DNA from: Delphinapterus leucas
Lineage: Eukaryota > Chordata > Mammalia > Artiodactyla > Monodontidae
Length of the DNA: 64,000 nucleotides
Reading direction: 5' to 3'
Assembly: GCF_002288925.2 (NCBI RefSeq)
Contig: NW_022097996.1
Location: 14,687,168-14,751,167, forward strand
Shown here: one piece after another, positions 40,271 through 52,555 of the stretch
How the letters are laid out: every line of letters begins with the position of its first letter
Position numbering within the stretch: the stretch's first letter is position 1
Notes under the pieces: model-generated
Seen by the model: only the letters and a program-made list of their open reading frames with translations
Told to the model about the DNA's origin: nothing
Databases searched by the model: none
Made by a program: the position numbers and the translations under genes

Positions 40271-40738
40271 TTTTTTTTTTTTCACCAGCACTACGCAGTT
40301 TTATTAACCATTCAAGTACAGTAGCATCTGGTAAGATGTGGACAAAATTGGGATTTAAAAGTTTCGGCATCTAACAGTTTGACAGAAGTCACTACTTACT
40401 CTTCTCACAAATGTGTTTTCACAGAGCCAAAACAGTACTAGCCATTAACTCAGTACACCAAGTGTACTGAAGTAGAAAAGGTGCGACAAGAAAAAAAGAT
40501 ACATTAGAAAAACGTCAACACTGTAGAAAAAAGAGTAGAACACTTTCAGTTTCTCCCCTTTAGCCCCTAAAACAATATCATACAGTATGGATCTACCTAT
40601 ACAGTCCTACCTCAGCCTCTAGAATATTTGTCAAGAGGGCAAAAATAAAATGACACTGGCCAGTACAGTCTTTGGATAAATGAGAACTGGAGGGGGAGGG
40701 GGAATCTCATCAGCAGGATCTTTGCATGTCTTGACAGC
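40271..40738 (-). pseudogene. 3'UTR-only retrocopy of an unidentified mRNA
   Basis: Starts with T12 on the plus strand (A-tail of a minus-strand copy), then AATAAA on the minus strand at 40305-40300, at the normal spacing. About 430 bp of UTR-like sequence follow, with no long frame. It stops abruptly against minus-strand L1 sequence near 40740. The parent gene was not recognised, and no clear duplication was found. Confidence 0.6.
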
Positions 40739-40739
40739 T

Positions 40740-43664
40740 CATTTCTTCATATTGCTGAATAACATTCTCTTATCTGAATGTACCACAGTTTATTTACCCG
40801 TTCACCTACTGAAGGACATCTTGGTTGCTTCCAGGTTTTGGCAATTATGAATAAAGCTTCTGTAAACATCCATGTGCACGTTTTTGTGTGGACATACATT
40901 TTTAACTCATTTGGGGTAAATACCAAGATATAAACCTTAGAATCAGTTAATTGATATCCACAAAATAAGATTTTGACTGGGATTATGTTGAATCTGTAGA
41001 TCAATTTGGGAAGAATTGACATCTTGACAATATTGAGTCTTCCTATCCATGAAAATAGAACATCTCTCCATTTATTTAGCTCTTCTTTCATCAGTGCTTT
41101 GTAGTCTTCCTCATACAGATTTGAATATATTTTGTTAGATTTATGCCTAAGAATTTCAATTTTGGGGGTGCTAATGTAAATTGTATTGTGTTTTCCACTT
41201 TAAAATCCACTTGTTCATTACTGGCATGTAAGAAGGCAATTAACTTTTATATATTAATGTTGTATCCTGCAACCTTGCTATAAATGCTCATTAGTTCCAT
41301 TGAGGGTTTTTTTTTTTTTGAGTCTTCTGGATTTCCTACATAAGCAATCATGTCATCTGCAAACAAAGACAGTTTTATTTCTTCCATCCCAATCTGTATA
41401 CCTTTTATTTCTTAATGCATTAGCTATGACTTCCAGCATGGTGTTGAAAAAGAGTGGTGAGAGGGGACATGCTTGTTTTGTTCCTGATCTTAGGGGGAAA
41501 GTTTCTAGTTTCTCACCATTTAGTATGATGTTAGCTGTATGTTTTCGGTTGATGTTCTTTATCAAGTTGATGAATCCCCGCTATTCCTAGTTTGCTGAGA
41601 GTTTTTGTCATGAATGGGTGCTGGATCTTATCAAATGCTTTTCTGCATCTTTTGATATGAACATACAGTTTTTTTCTTTAGCTTGTTGATGTGGTGGATT
41701 ACATTGAATGATTTTCAAATATTGAGCCAGCCTTGCATACCTGGGATAAATCCCACTTGGTCATGGTATATAATTCTTATGCTTGGCTAGATTTTGTTGG
41801 GGATTTTTGCATCTATATTTGAGAGATATTGGTCTGTAGTTGTCTTTTCTTGTAATGTCTTTGTCTGGCTTTGATATTAGGGTAATGCTGGCCTCATAGA
41901 ATGAGTTAGGAAGTATTCCCTCTGCTTCTATCTTCTGGAAGAGATTATGGAGAATTGGAATAATTTCTTCTTTAAATGGTTGGTAGAACTCACCTGTGAA
42001 CCCATCTGGGCTTGGTGCTTCCTGTTTGGGTAGTTTATTAATTACTGACTTGATTTCTTTAATAGATACAGGCCAATTCAGATTGTCTATTTCTTCTTGT
42101 GTAAGTTTTGGTAGATTGTTTCTTTCAAGGAATTTGTCCATTTTATCTGGGTTATCAAATTTATAGGCATAGACTTGTTCATAATATTCCTTTACTATTC
42201 TGTCAGCATCCCTGGCATCAATAGTTATGGTCTCTGTTTCTCTCTCTCTCCCCCCCACCCCGTCCCCTCAAACTTGCGAGAGATTTCTCAATTTTACTGA
42301 TCTTTTCGAAGAGCCAGCTTGGTCTGGTTGATATTCTTTACTAATTTCCTGTTTTCAGTTGTATTGCTTTTTGCTCTAATTTTTATTTGTTCTTTTCTTC
42401 CTCTTACTTTGAATTTAACTTGCTCTTTTTTTCCCTAGTTTTCTAAGGTGGAATCTTAGATTATTGATTTAAGATCTTCCTTCTTTTCTGACATGTGCAT
42501 TCATTGCTATAAATTTCCCTCCATGCACTGCTTGTGCTGCAGCCCACAAAGTTTAATATATTTTATTTTTATTAATTAATTTTATTTTAATTAAATTTTT
42601 AATTTTAATTAATTAATTTTATTTATTTAATTAATTAAATTTATTTAATTTCTCTAAATCCTTTCTCATTCGACCATGTGTGGTTTAGCAATTATTGTTT
42701 AATTTCCAAGTATCTGGGGATTTTCTAGATGTTTCTGTCATAGATTCCTATAGTTTTATTCCATTGTGGTTTGAGAGCAGACATTGTAGGAGTTTTATTC
42801 CTTAAAACTTGGTAAAGGGTGTTTCATGGCCCAGAATGTGATCTATCTTGGTGAATGTTCCATGTCAGCTTGATAAGAATGTGTATTCTCCTACTGTTGG
42901 ATAAAGTAGACTATAGATGTCAATTAGATGCAGTTGGTTAATGGTGTTGTTGAGCTCAGTTAGGTCCTTACTGATTCTCTGCCTGATGGATCTGTCCGTT
43001 ACTGATAGAAGCTGCTGAAGTCTTCAGCTATAATAGTAGATTCATTTATTTCTCCTTGCATTTCTGTCAATTTTTGCCTCACGTATATTTTGACACTCTG
43101 TTGTTAGGTGCATTCACATTAAGGATTGCTAAGTTTTCTTGGAGAATTGACAGTTTTTTTTCGTTGCATGTTGCACCTCTTTATCCCTGATGATTTTCCT
43201 TACTCCAAAGTCTGCTTTGTCTGAAATTAATATAGGCATTCCACCGTTCTAGTTTTAATGTTAGTATATTTTTCTCTACAGCTTTACTTTTTGTCTATCT
43301 GTGTCTACATCGCTTTTTTTCTTTTCTTTTCTTTTTTTGCAGACATCATACAGTTGAGTGTTGTTTGTTTTTATCCACTCTGTCAGTCTCTGTCTTTTAG
43401 TTGGGGTATTTAGACCACTGATGTTTTTAATTATTATTTATATAGTTGAATTATATATCTATGATATTTGTTACTATTCTCTATTCATTGCCTTGTCCTT
43501 TGTTTCTTGTATTGACTTCCACTTTTTCTGGCTTCTATGGGTTTAATTGAACATTTTATATGATTTCATTTTTAACCTCTGTTAACATCTGTTTTACATT
43601 TTTAAAAAAATTTTCTGAGTAGTTGTCCTTTGGTTTACAATATGCACTTAAAACTAATCCAGCT
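40740..43664 (-). mobile_element. Long minus-strand LINE-1, ORF2 region
   Basis: Minus-strand frames 42258-41761, 41565-41353 and 41091-40747 are pieces of ORF2p reverse transcriptase: DNYRPISLKY, then IKNINRKHTANIILNGEKLETFPLR, then LNKWRDVLFSWIGRLNIVKM. Upstream parts continue to 43660 in decayed form. Several stops and shifts make it inactive. The element appears to extend past the SINEs to about 46080. Confidence 0.88.
42545..42655. repeat. AT-rich AATT-repeat tract
   Basis: Almost pure A/T built on TTAATTAA and AATTTTATTTAA units within the L1; largely self-complementary and able to form a hairpin or cruciform. Confidence 0.8.
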
Positions 43665-44010
43665 GGACTTCCCTGGTGGCACAGTGGTTCATAATCCGCC
43701 TGCCAATGCTTGGGACACGGGTTCAAGCCCTGGTCCGGGAAGATCCCACATGCCGCGGAGCAACTAAGCCCGTGCGCCACAACTACTGAACCTGCGCTCT
43801 AGAGCCCGCGAGCCACAGCTACTGAGCCTGAGCGCTGCAACTACTGAAGCCCGTGGGCCTAGAACCCATGCTCTGCAACAAGAGAAGCCACCCGCTCTGC
43901 AATGAGAAGCCCACGCACTGCAACGAAGAGTAGCCCCCGCTCGCCGCAACTAGAGAAAGCCCGAGCGCAGCAACGAAGACCCAATGCAGCCAAAAATAAA
44001 ATTAAAAAAA
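43665..44010 (+). mobile_element. Full-length CHR-1-type SINE
   Basis: About 345 bp, longer than the CHR-2 copies. Starts GGACTTCCCTGGTGGCACAG and has repeated 'gcaactactgaa' and 'cgcaactagagaaagcccg' segments before an AAAATAAAATT tail. Splits the L1. Confidence 0.87.
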
Positions 44011-44482
44011 CCGAATCCAAGTCCTTTTTCTAACAACACTATATCACTTCACAGGTAGTGCAAGTACCCTATGGCAGTGTCATCCCAATTCCTTCCTCCC
44101 AACCCTTATAACACTGCTGTCATTCATTTCACTTATCAAGAAGTTACAATCACTAGATACATTTTTGCTAGAATTATTTTGAACAAACTGTTATCTGTTA
44201 GATCAAATAAGAATAAGTAACCTTAGAATATAGTTTGTCTCTAACCTGAATGAGATAGTTAAATTTTATAGCAATATAACTAAAAAACAGTTGTCACTGC
44301 AGAATCAGAAAGTGTATTATAATTATATTTACTAGTGGATAAGCTGCATGATGACGGTCTTTTGTTGTTGTTGTTGTTCGCCCTGGGTGTCCAGAGTCTA
44401 AATAGTTACTGGTCCATAGTCAGTGTTCAATAAAGAACAGTTGAATGTAAAACTTTCTTTCAAAAAAAAAAAAAAAGAAGTA

Positions 44483-44665
44483 GGGACTTCCCTGGTGGCA
44501 CGGTGGTTAAGACTCCATGCTCCCAATGGAGGGGGCCTGAGTTCGATCCCTGGTCACAGAACTAGATCCCACATGCATGCCGCAACTAAGAGTTCGCATG
44601 CCACAACTAAGGAGCCTGTGAGCCACAACTAAGACCCGGAGCAACCAAATAAATAAATAAGTATT
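44483..44665 (+). mobile_element. CHR-1-like SINE
   Basis: Starts GGACTTCCCTGGTGGCACGG, has 'gttcgatccctggtcacagaac' and 'gccacaactaaggagcctg', and ends with an (AAAT)-rich tail. Confidence 0.85.
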
Positions 44666-44909
44666 AAAACAATAACAAAGCTCTAAATAAATTAAAAGGT
44701 ATTTATACAAAAAAAGAAGTAAAAGAAAAGATTTTAATTTGCCTTGTTTTATTCCTTCTCTAAAGCTCTTCCTTTATGAAAATCTGAGTTTCTGACCTAT
44801 ATCATTTTCCTTCTTTCTGAAAAAAAAACTTTTTAAAAATGTATATTGCAAGGCAGGTCTACTAGCAACAAGCTTCCTCAATTTTTTTTTGTCTGAGAAA
44901 GTTGTTATT

Positions 44910-45136
44910 TCTCTTTTACTTTTTTTTTTTTTTTCGTTCCGCGGGCCTCTTGGTGTGTGGCCTCTCCCATTGTGGAGCACAGGCTCCGGACGCGCAGGCT
45001 CAGCGGCCATGGCTCACGGGCCCAGCCTCTCTGTGGCATGTGGGGTCCTCCCAGACCGGGGCACAAACCCGTGTCTCCTGCATTGGCAGGCAGACTCAAC
45101 CACTGCGCCACCAGGGAAGCCCTCTCTTTTACTTTT
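44910..45136 (-). mobile_element. CHR-2-type SINE
   Basis: Minus-strand copy, A-tail as T-tract 44921-44934, with perfect 14-bp duplication TCTCTTTTACTTTT (44910-44923 and 45123-45136). Confidence 0.93.
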
Positions 45137-46319
45137 GAAGGATAATTTTGCTCGATACAGAAATCTAGGTTGGTGGGATTTTTTTCCTTTCACACTTTAA
45201 ATATTTTACCCCACTTCCTTCTTGCTTACTGAAGAAAAGCTCAATATAATTCTTATTCTTCCTCCTCTATAGGTAAGGTACTTTTTCCCTCAGGCCTCTT
45301 TTAAGATTTTCTATTTTTCTTTGGTATTCTGCAGCTTGAGAATGGTATGCCTATGTATAGAATTTTGGAGGTAGTTATCCTGCTCGGTGTTCTGCTAGTT
45401 TGGTGTCTGTCATTAATTTTGGGAAATTTGAAGTCATTATTGCTTCAAATATTTCTTCTTTTCCTTTTCCTTCCAGTATTCCCCTTATGTATATGTTACT
45501 CCTTTTTTAATTGTCCCACTTCTTGAATATTCTGTTCTGCCCTTTTCATTCTTTTTTTTCCTCTTTGCACTTTGGTTTTCTAACTTTCTGTTGACATCGA
45601 TTCAAGCTCACTGATTCTTTCCTTGGTCATGCCCAGTCTATTCATGAGCACATGAAAAGCATTCTTCATTTCTGTTACGGTGAGTTGTTTTTTTTTTGTT
45701 TGTTTGTTTCTAGCATTTCTTTTTAATTTTTTCTTGAAGTTTCCATCTCCTTGCTTACATTTCCTATCTGTTCTTGAATGTTGTCCACTTTTCTATTAGA
45801 ATCATTAGTATATTATTCATAGTTGTTTTAAATTCCTGGTGTGATAATTTCAACATCTCCACCACATCCATGTCTTATTCTGCTGCTGGCTCTATCTCCT
45901 AAAACCCTATGGGTTTTTTTTTTCTTTTTCTTTTAGTATGCCATGTAATTTTTTGTTGAAAGCTGGACATGATGTACCTGTTAAAAGAACTGAGCTAAGT
46001 AGGCCTTTAGTGTGAGGTTGTATTTTTGTCTGGCTAGGAGTTAGAATGTGTTTACTATTTGCTGTAGCTGTTGCTGTCAGAGGCTAAAATTTTGTCTGTT
46101 GTGCTTGTTTGTCTATTCTCTGTCATCTTTGGGTTTCCCTTAAGCCTTCCTTGTAAATAAGGTGTGATACCTTCTCTATTCATTTTTCTTCCTTTCTCTT
46201 CTCCTCCTCTACCTTCTTTCTCCTGATTATCCCATGGTTTTTTCCCTCCAAAGTAAAAATACAAGTCCTTGGTGATGTGAACATTTTTAATATGTCCTGT
46301 CAATACCACACTTTATTAC

Positions 46320-46440
46320 AATTGTTCTACTGCCTCCTTACTAGATTGCAAGTCTCTTGGAGGAGGTACTGCATATTTTAATCTTTGTATGCATTATGTT
46401 TGGTACATAATCAATTCTCAATAAATAGTTATAAAATTAA
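46320..46440 (+). repeat. L2/MIR-type fragment
   Basis: 'actagattgcaagtctcttggaggaggtactgcatattttaatctttgtatgc' and 'tggtacataatcaattctcaataaatag' resemble an L2 3' end. Confidence 0.65.
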
Positions 46441-47339
46441 GTATGCAGGGTCTAAAAAATATTTTCACATTGTCTGCTACTGATACTTCCCATTACATAT
46501 CTCTTCCTTCCAGGTGAAATTTATGTCTTTCCAGTGGTTCTTAACTCTAATTCATAATAGAGTCTCTTTTAGGGAGCTTTAAAATATATGTTTGGTTTAC
46601 AGAAAATATTAAAATGAATGGAAGGTAGGATATCTCAGCATACAAGTGATGACTATAAAACAAGAACCAAAAGGAAATTCTAGAACTGAAAATTCCATTA
46701 TCTGAAATAAATTCACTTGAATGTTATTAACAGAGTTTGAATACTGCAGAAGAAAGAATGAGTGAACTTGAAGAGAGATTTGATAGAAACCATTCAATCT
46801 GAAAAGCAGAGGTTAAAAAAAAAATTGAAAGGAAACAAGGAACAGAGTCTTGGTGACCTTTGGGACAATACCATGGAATATATTTGGAATTGGAGACTGA
46901 AAACAAATGAGAAAAAAAATGGCTGTAATTTTCTCACGTGTAGTGCAAAACACCAAGTTACAAATTCAAAAAGCTCAGAAAATGCCAAAGAAAGATAAAT
47001 ATAAAGAAGACACCACCTGGGCACAGCATAGTCAGTGGCTTTGTGCATGAAAAACATTTTTTTTTTTTTGCATTTGTAAGATCACTGAATGACAACTGAC
47101 TTAAAACAGTGGAGCTCAGAATCTTTGAAGCCGTGAAAGGAACCTGCTGAGTCATGATTCATTTATATCCAGTGAAAATATTTTTTAAAAACAAGGGCAA
47201 AATGAAGAAATTGTGGCAGATCGTATATTCCAAATAAGGCTACAACGATAAATGTAACTAGAATAAACATTCCAGTTATAAGGCTGAGATCCTCCAACTG
47301 GAAAAAAAGCCAGCTGAAATTATAAGCTCTCTAAAGCAT
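46441..47339. other. AT-rich intergenic region, unassigned
   Basis: No exon recognised. Short open frames are A/T-rich and random-looking. Confidence 0.35.
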
Positions 47340-47539
47340 ATGGACTTTATTTTTTTAAACAAATATACATACATATTCTTTTTTTACATTCTATTCCATT
47401 ATAGGTTATTATAAGATATTGAGTATAGTTCCTTATGCTGTACATTAGGTCCTTGTTAGTTATCTACTTTATATATAGTAGTGTGTATTTTTAATCCCAA
47501 ATTCCTGATTCCAGATAGAATGAAAGTAAAAGATGGGGA

Positions 47540-50460
47540 AAGACTTACAATGCAGCCAGTAAGTATAAGAAAGCCGGTGTGCCTCTCATTATTTCAAACA
47601 AAGTAGATTCAATATTAGGCATATTAGCAAAGATAAAGAGGGATACCTAATGATAAAAGAGTCAGTTCATCAGAATGACATAATGCTCAAAAATATGTGT
47701 ATACCTAATAACAGAGCTTTAAAGATTTGAAGCAGAAATGGACATGACTAGTGGGAGAAATAGACAAATCTACAGTCATAGAAATTTTTAACACCCTTTG
47801 CTCAACAACTCATAGAACAACTAGTGAGAAAAAAAAATCAGTAAAGTCATAGAAGTTCTGAAAAATTCCTCAACTACTTTGACCTAATTAACATTTATAG
47901 AGCACTGTACCCAACAACTGTAGAATACTCATTCCTTTTAAATGCACATGGTATATTCACTAAGGTAGATCATATTCTGGGCCATAAAACAAGTTTTGAT
48001 AAATCTAAAAGGTTTGAAATTGTACCAGAGTATGTTTTCTGGTTGCAAAGGAATTGAATTAGAAACCAAAAACAATAAGATATTTTTTTAAAAACTTCCA
48101 TATCTGGAATTTAAAAAGCATACTTCTAAATAATCCATGAATCAAAGGAGAAACTACTAGAAAATATTTCAAGCTGAATGATAATGATACTGCAACATAT
48201 CAAAATTTATGGGAAGCAGCTAGAGTAAGGGTTAGAGAGTGTAAATGTTTATATTTGTAAATAAGAGAAGGTTAAAATCAATGATCTCATTTGCTATTTG
48301 AGAAGATAGAAAAAGTCAAAATAAACCCAAAATAAGTAGAAGAAAGGTTAAAAACAAAGAGAAGAAATCTATGAAATAGAAACAGAACATGAACCTGAAA
48401 AAGAAAGAAAATTAATGTAGATCACAGTTATTTGAAAAGATTAATAACATTTATAAATCCCTAGCAAAATTCATCAAGAAAAAGAGAGAAAACTCAAATT
48501 ACCAAAGTCAGAATAATAGGATATCACTATGATCATTAAAAATAATAAGAGAATAGTGTGAAAAACTTTATGTCAGTATATTTGACAGCTTAGATAAAAG
48601 AGACAAATTCCTTGAGAAACGTCACTTGCCAAAACAAATACACGAACAAATAGAAAATCTGAATAGCACCATATCTATTAAAAGATTTGAATTTATTATC
48701 AAAAACCACACACACACTCAAACAAAAACATAAACGAATAGCCTTCGGGTCCAGGTGGTGTTATTGGTGAATGCTATCAAACCTTTACAGAAGAAATAAT
48801 ACCAATCTTATAAAAGTCTCAAGAAAATTGAGCTTATTTTATAAGGCCAGCTTGATACTGATACCAAAACCTTACAAAGACATCATAGAAGGAGAAAATT
48901 ATAGACTATTATCTCTCGTGAATACAGACACAAAAAATCCTTAAGAAAAGTGTTAGCAAATCAAATCTAGCAAATATGTGAAAAGGACAATACATCATGA
49001 CAAGTGAAATTTAGCCCAGAAATTCAAGGTAGGTTTAAAATATTAAAGTCCATCAATTTGATTCATCATTTTAATAAAGGAGAAAAGCCATAAGATCATC
49101 TCAATAGATGTAGAAAAATATCATTTGACAAAATTCAAAACTCATTCATGATAAAAATTTATACCAAACTTGGAACGGAAGTTAATTAATCTGATAGATG
49201 GTATCTATGAAAACGCTACAACTAACCTCATATGTAACAGTTACATATTGGATGCTTTCCCTCTAAAATTAAGAATAAAACAAGCAATTCTGTTTTCACC
49301 ATTTCTATTTAACATTGTACTGGAAGTCCTAGCCAGGGCAATTAAGCAAGAAAGACAAAAGGAATAAAGACTGGAAAAGGAGAAGTAAGACTGCGTTTAG
49401 TTGCAGATAATATGATTGCTTATGTAGAAAATCCTAAACAATCTACAAAACAACTAGAAATACATAAATTTAGCAATATCATAGGATACACGATCAATGC
49501 AGAAAAATCAGTTGTGTTTCTAAACATCAGCACAAAAACAATTTGAAAATAAAATAATCTAAACCAATTCCACTGAAAATAGCATCAAAAACATTTGGGA
49601 ATACATTTACAAAAGATGTGTACAATTTGTACACAGAAAGCTTACAAAATATTGTCAAGATAAAGTAAGAAAGATCTAAAACAAAACCATCTCATTGATT
49701 GGAAAACAATATTGTTAAAATGTCAATTCTTCTCATCAATCACCACATTCAATGCAATGCCACTTAAAATCATAGCAGGATTTTATTTTTTTAACATCTT
49801 TATTGGAGTATAATTGCTTTACAATGGTGTGTTAGTTTCTGCTCTATAACAAAGTGAATCAGCTATACATATACATGTATCCCCATATCTCTTCTCTCTT
49901 GTGTCTCCCTGCCTCCCACCCTCCCTAGCCCACCCCTCTAGGTGGTCACAAAGCACAGAGCTGATCTCCCTGTGCTATGCGGCTGCTTCCCACTAGCTAT
50001 CTATTTTACGTTTGGTAGTGTATATATGTCCATGCCGCTCTCTCACTTTGCCCCAGCTTACCTTTCCCCCTCCCCGTATCCTCAAGTCCATTCTCTAGTA
50101 GGTCTCACAACAGGATTTTTTAATTGAATATTTTAATTTGTATAAAACTTATATGGAAATGCAAACAATTCCAGGAAAAAAAAAACAGCTGGAGGACTTA
50201 AACTACCTGATTTCAACACTGTATAAAGCTACAGTAATCAAGACAACATGGTATTGGCATAAGGATAGAAAATTAATAGATCCATGGAACAGAATATAGA
50301 GTCCAGAAATGGAACATATATATAATCAATTGAATTTCAACAAAGGCAGTAATATTATTCAATGGGAAAAGTCTTTTCAATAAATGATGTTGCAACAACT
50401 GGATAAACATATGGAGACAAATGAATTTTAATTCCTACTACCCTGGCCTCACAAAACTGA
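47540..50460 (+). mobile_element. Old LINE-1 ORF2, plus strand
   Basis: Diverged L1 from 'gtaaaagatggggaaagac' through ORF2. A short frame at 49170-49367 retains reverse-transcriptase-like INLIDGIYENATTNL and FSPFLFNIVLEVLARAIKQE; elsewhere stops abound. It is split by a younger L1 3' end (49785-50110). Confidence 0.85.
49776..50119 (-). mobile_element. Short young L1 3'UTR insertion
   Basis: Minus-strand 3' end of a cetartiodactyl-type L1: the gene-strand end reads 'ttgtaaagcaattatactccaataaagatgtt' before the A-tract. Flanked by 9-bp duplication CAGGATTTT (49776-49784 and 50111-50119). Heavily 5'-truncated. Confidence 0.85.
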
Positions 50461-51279
50461 TACAAGGGGTGGAGCTGGAGGCTCCCAGGTTCCCTTCTCT
50501 CCTACTCAGTCCCCAGCCCTTCAGTCACCCTGTGAGCAGGACCTAGCCTTGTGCCGCTTTCTGAATACTGGACTCCACAGAACTTGGGCCCAGCAGAGTG
50601 CCCAGTGTGTAGGGACAGCTGGAAGGGCCTGACCCACGTAGGGACCCCCCTCTTGGCCCATTTGGTTTCACGTGCCAATTAGTCTCCAGCAGTTTTGTTT
50701 CCCAAGGGCTTTAAAGAATCTACAGAGAAGGAAAACCCCGAAGAAAGGCTTAATAAAGTGGATTCCTCCAGCTTGCCTGACTGCAGGAGCAGCAGGGTTA
50801 AGAAGAGATGTCGTGAAGTCCTGAGTGCGAAAGTCAGATGACAGACCTGGAATTACGGGAACATGCAAGGTGGTGACGGGGGAGGTCGGGAGCCTAACGG
50901 TGACCTGAATTCAGATCCACCGCTTGCTGCTTCTGCGACCTTCATTCTGTCCACCCACGTGTTCATTGAGTGTCTGCTCCAGCCAAGCACCTGGTTACTG
51001 AGATGCTAAGATCAAGCCTCTGCCTCAGAAGCTTAGCACTGGGACAGAGCTGCAAAGTGACTCTGAAGGCAGTGATATTCGTGCACCCACCCTGCCAATA
51101 AGGGTGGAAGGAGCAGAAGCTGAGAGTGGGCAGGAGGCTGTAGTCAGAAGCCCAGAGCGGTAGCTCGGGAGCGTCGTTGGCCCTGGTAAGGGACCCGCTT
51201 CGGGAAGGGTTTTTAACGCCAACTCCGTCTTTTTTCCATTTCAGAGGAAGACGGAGCTTCTTTTCGCCCGGCACTGATT
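50460..51279. other. Upstream flank of the TNFRSF10-like gene
   Basis: No exon recognised. An L2-like segment lies at about 50940-51015 ('attctgtccacccacgtgttcattgagtgtctgctccagcc'). Confidence 0.4.
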
Positions 51280-51680
51280 GCGCAATACCCGCGTAAGACT
51301 AGGCGGGGCCACCAGCTCTCCTCATTCACCCCAAACCCGCGAGAGCGGTGCTCGGGACCGAGGTGTCCCGCAGACCTCCAGCAACTAGCAATCAGAAGGG
51401 GACTTTCTCGCGTTCAGCAAAAGACACTCTCGATCCCTGATGGCTCTGCCGGCTGTCACCTCGAGGCGACCTGAACAGCGAGCGCTCCCCGACCGCACGA
51501 GGCAGCGGGGACGTAGCGCGCCGGCCGCCTCGGGCTCCCGGGCCTCGGTTCCTAGTCCCAGGCCTCCGTTCCGGGGCCCCAGGGCTCTCATCTTCGTCCT
51601 TTTGGGTGTCCTGCTGTCGGTGAGTCCCTATCGCGGGTGCTGGCTCCGGAAGGCGCGCTTGGCGGCCGGGAAAGGGGGTG
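51280..51680 (+). promoter_or_regulatory. CpG-rich TATA-less promoter of the TNFRSF10-like gene
   Basis: CpG-dense block around exon 1 with a GC box GGCGGGG near 51303 and no TATA box. Human TRAIL-receptor promoters are likewise GC-rich and Sp1-driven. The start of transcription was not located. Confidence 0.55.
51440..51619 (+). CDS. TRAIL death-receptor family (TNFRSF10-like), exon 1 only
   Basis: Sixty codons from ATG 51440 to a strong donor TCG|GTGAGT at 51619, phase 0. The product runs from a basic N-terminus through QRGRSAPAASGSR and RGPRALIFVLLGVLLS, matching the human TNFRSF10B leader (QRGQNAPAASGAR ... VPKTLVLVVAAVLLLVS) in layout and wording, so residues from about 43 form a signal peptide. 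TRAIL receptors bind TNFSF10 at the cell surface and signal apoptosis through a death domain, or act as decoys. Position and divergent orientation next to CHMP7 agree with the human TNFRSF10A-CHMP7 neighbourhood. No cysteine-rich-domain exon was found before 64000, so intron 1 exceeds 12 kb, or the rest is lost. Which paralogue this is, death receptor or decoy, cannot be told from exon 1. Confidence 0.78.
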
Positions 51681-51833
51681 GGCGGGACGTGGGGACACGG
51701 TGGGGTGCCTGCCCGAGTCACCTGCGGCCCGGGTTGTCTGAGCGGGACCAGCAGTGGGCAGAGTCGGGAGAAGGAGCAGAGTCATGACCCGGCAGGACCT
51801 ACCGGGCCCAGAGGGAGAAAAGCCCGCGTTCCT

Positions 51834-51843
51834 AGGCTTGTCT
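51834..51843 (+). promoter_or_regulatory. p53 half-site-like decamer in intron 1
   Basis: AGGCTTGTCT fits RRRCWWGYYY fully, about 390 bp after the ATG. The following ten bases fit poorly, so it is a half-site at best. Human TNFRSF10B is p53-regulated through an intron 1 element at a similar distance. Confidence 0.3.
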
Positions 51844-51924
51844 GGCTGCCCCAGAAGTAAATTCCGGAGAGAAGAGTTGAAAACTCCTTAGCAAGCCTTG
51901 ATATGGCCCAGCCCTTCCCTCTCA

Positions 51925-52075
51925 TTACCATACTCCGCTTCGCACCCCCTCTCTCCTCCCTCTCCTTTCCTTTCCTTCCCAGCTTCCTCCCTCCCATCTC
52001 CCTTCTCCTCTCCCCTCCTCCTCCCCCTCCCCTCCCCTCCCCCTCCCCCTCCCCTCCCCTCTCCTCCACCCTTTT
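51925..52075 (+). repeat. CCCCTCC-type polypyrimidine tract
   Basis: About 150 bp of nearly pure pyrimidine built on CCCCTCC and CTCCC units, 0.3 kb downstream of TNFRSF10-like exon 1. Long translated frames across it are low-complexity artefacts. Confidence 0.85.
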
Positions 52076-52555
52076 ATGCCTCTGTTTAAATTCTAAAACA
52101 TGCTCATTGCATCTATTCTTCCCATTGATTTTTACAGATAAGTAGCTTTCCCATCCTCCGTTGCATTCAGCACCCGTTCTTGGCTGCTGTGAGCAATTTG
52201 CCAAATTCCTTCCGGGCACTTTCTTCCACAGCAACATACAGGGCTTACAGGGTAAACCACCAGTAATCATACAGCTGACCCCAGGGGCTCTGTCTTTAGT
52301 TTAGGAGGAAAGAGTGTGAAGCTTTTATTTTGATTTCCATTTTGAGATCGAAACAGGTAAGGTGTGCATCCTGGAAAACCTATTTAATGGCTGCCCTGAG
52401 CTAGGAGGCGGAAGGCTTGTTAACGTAGCTTGTCTTTTCACCTATACAACAACCATCCAAACCCACAAAAATCTCAGAAGAAACAGACCTCAGACCACAA
52501 GAAGACCTTGAGAACAAGTCTGACGCACTGTGTCACAGCTGCTCAGGTTAAGAGT

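Larger units (their letters stand above)
44020..46080 (-). repeat. L1 5' portion, decayed, minus strand
   Basis: Continuation of the L1 to the right of the SINEs; recognisable pieces include 'ggaattatgc'-like 5' segments, 'gaaaagctcaatataattcttattc', 'tttggtattctgcagcttgag' and 'tttttgttgaaagctggacatgatgtacc'. Interrupted by SINEs at 44483 and 44924. Confidence 0.65.

Noticed and set aside
51898..52270. Ser/Pro/Leu- or Arg/Gly/Glu-rich frames
   Set aside because: Translations of a CCCCTCC-type low-complexity tract.
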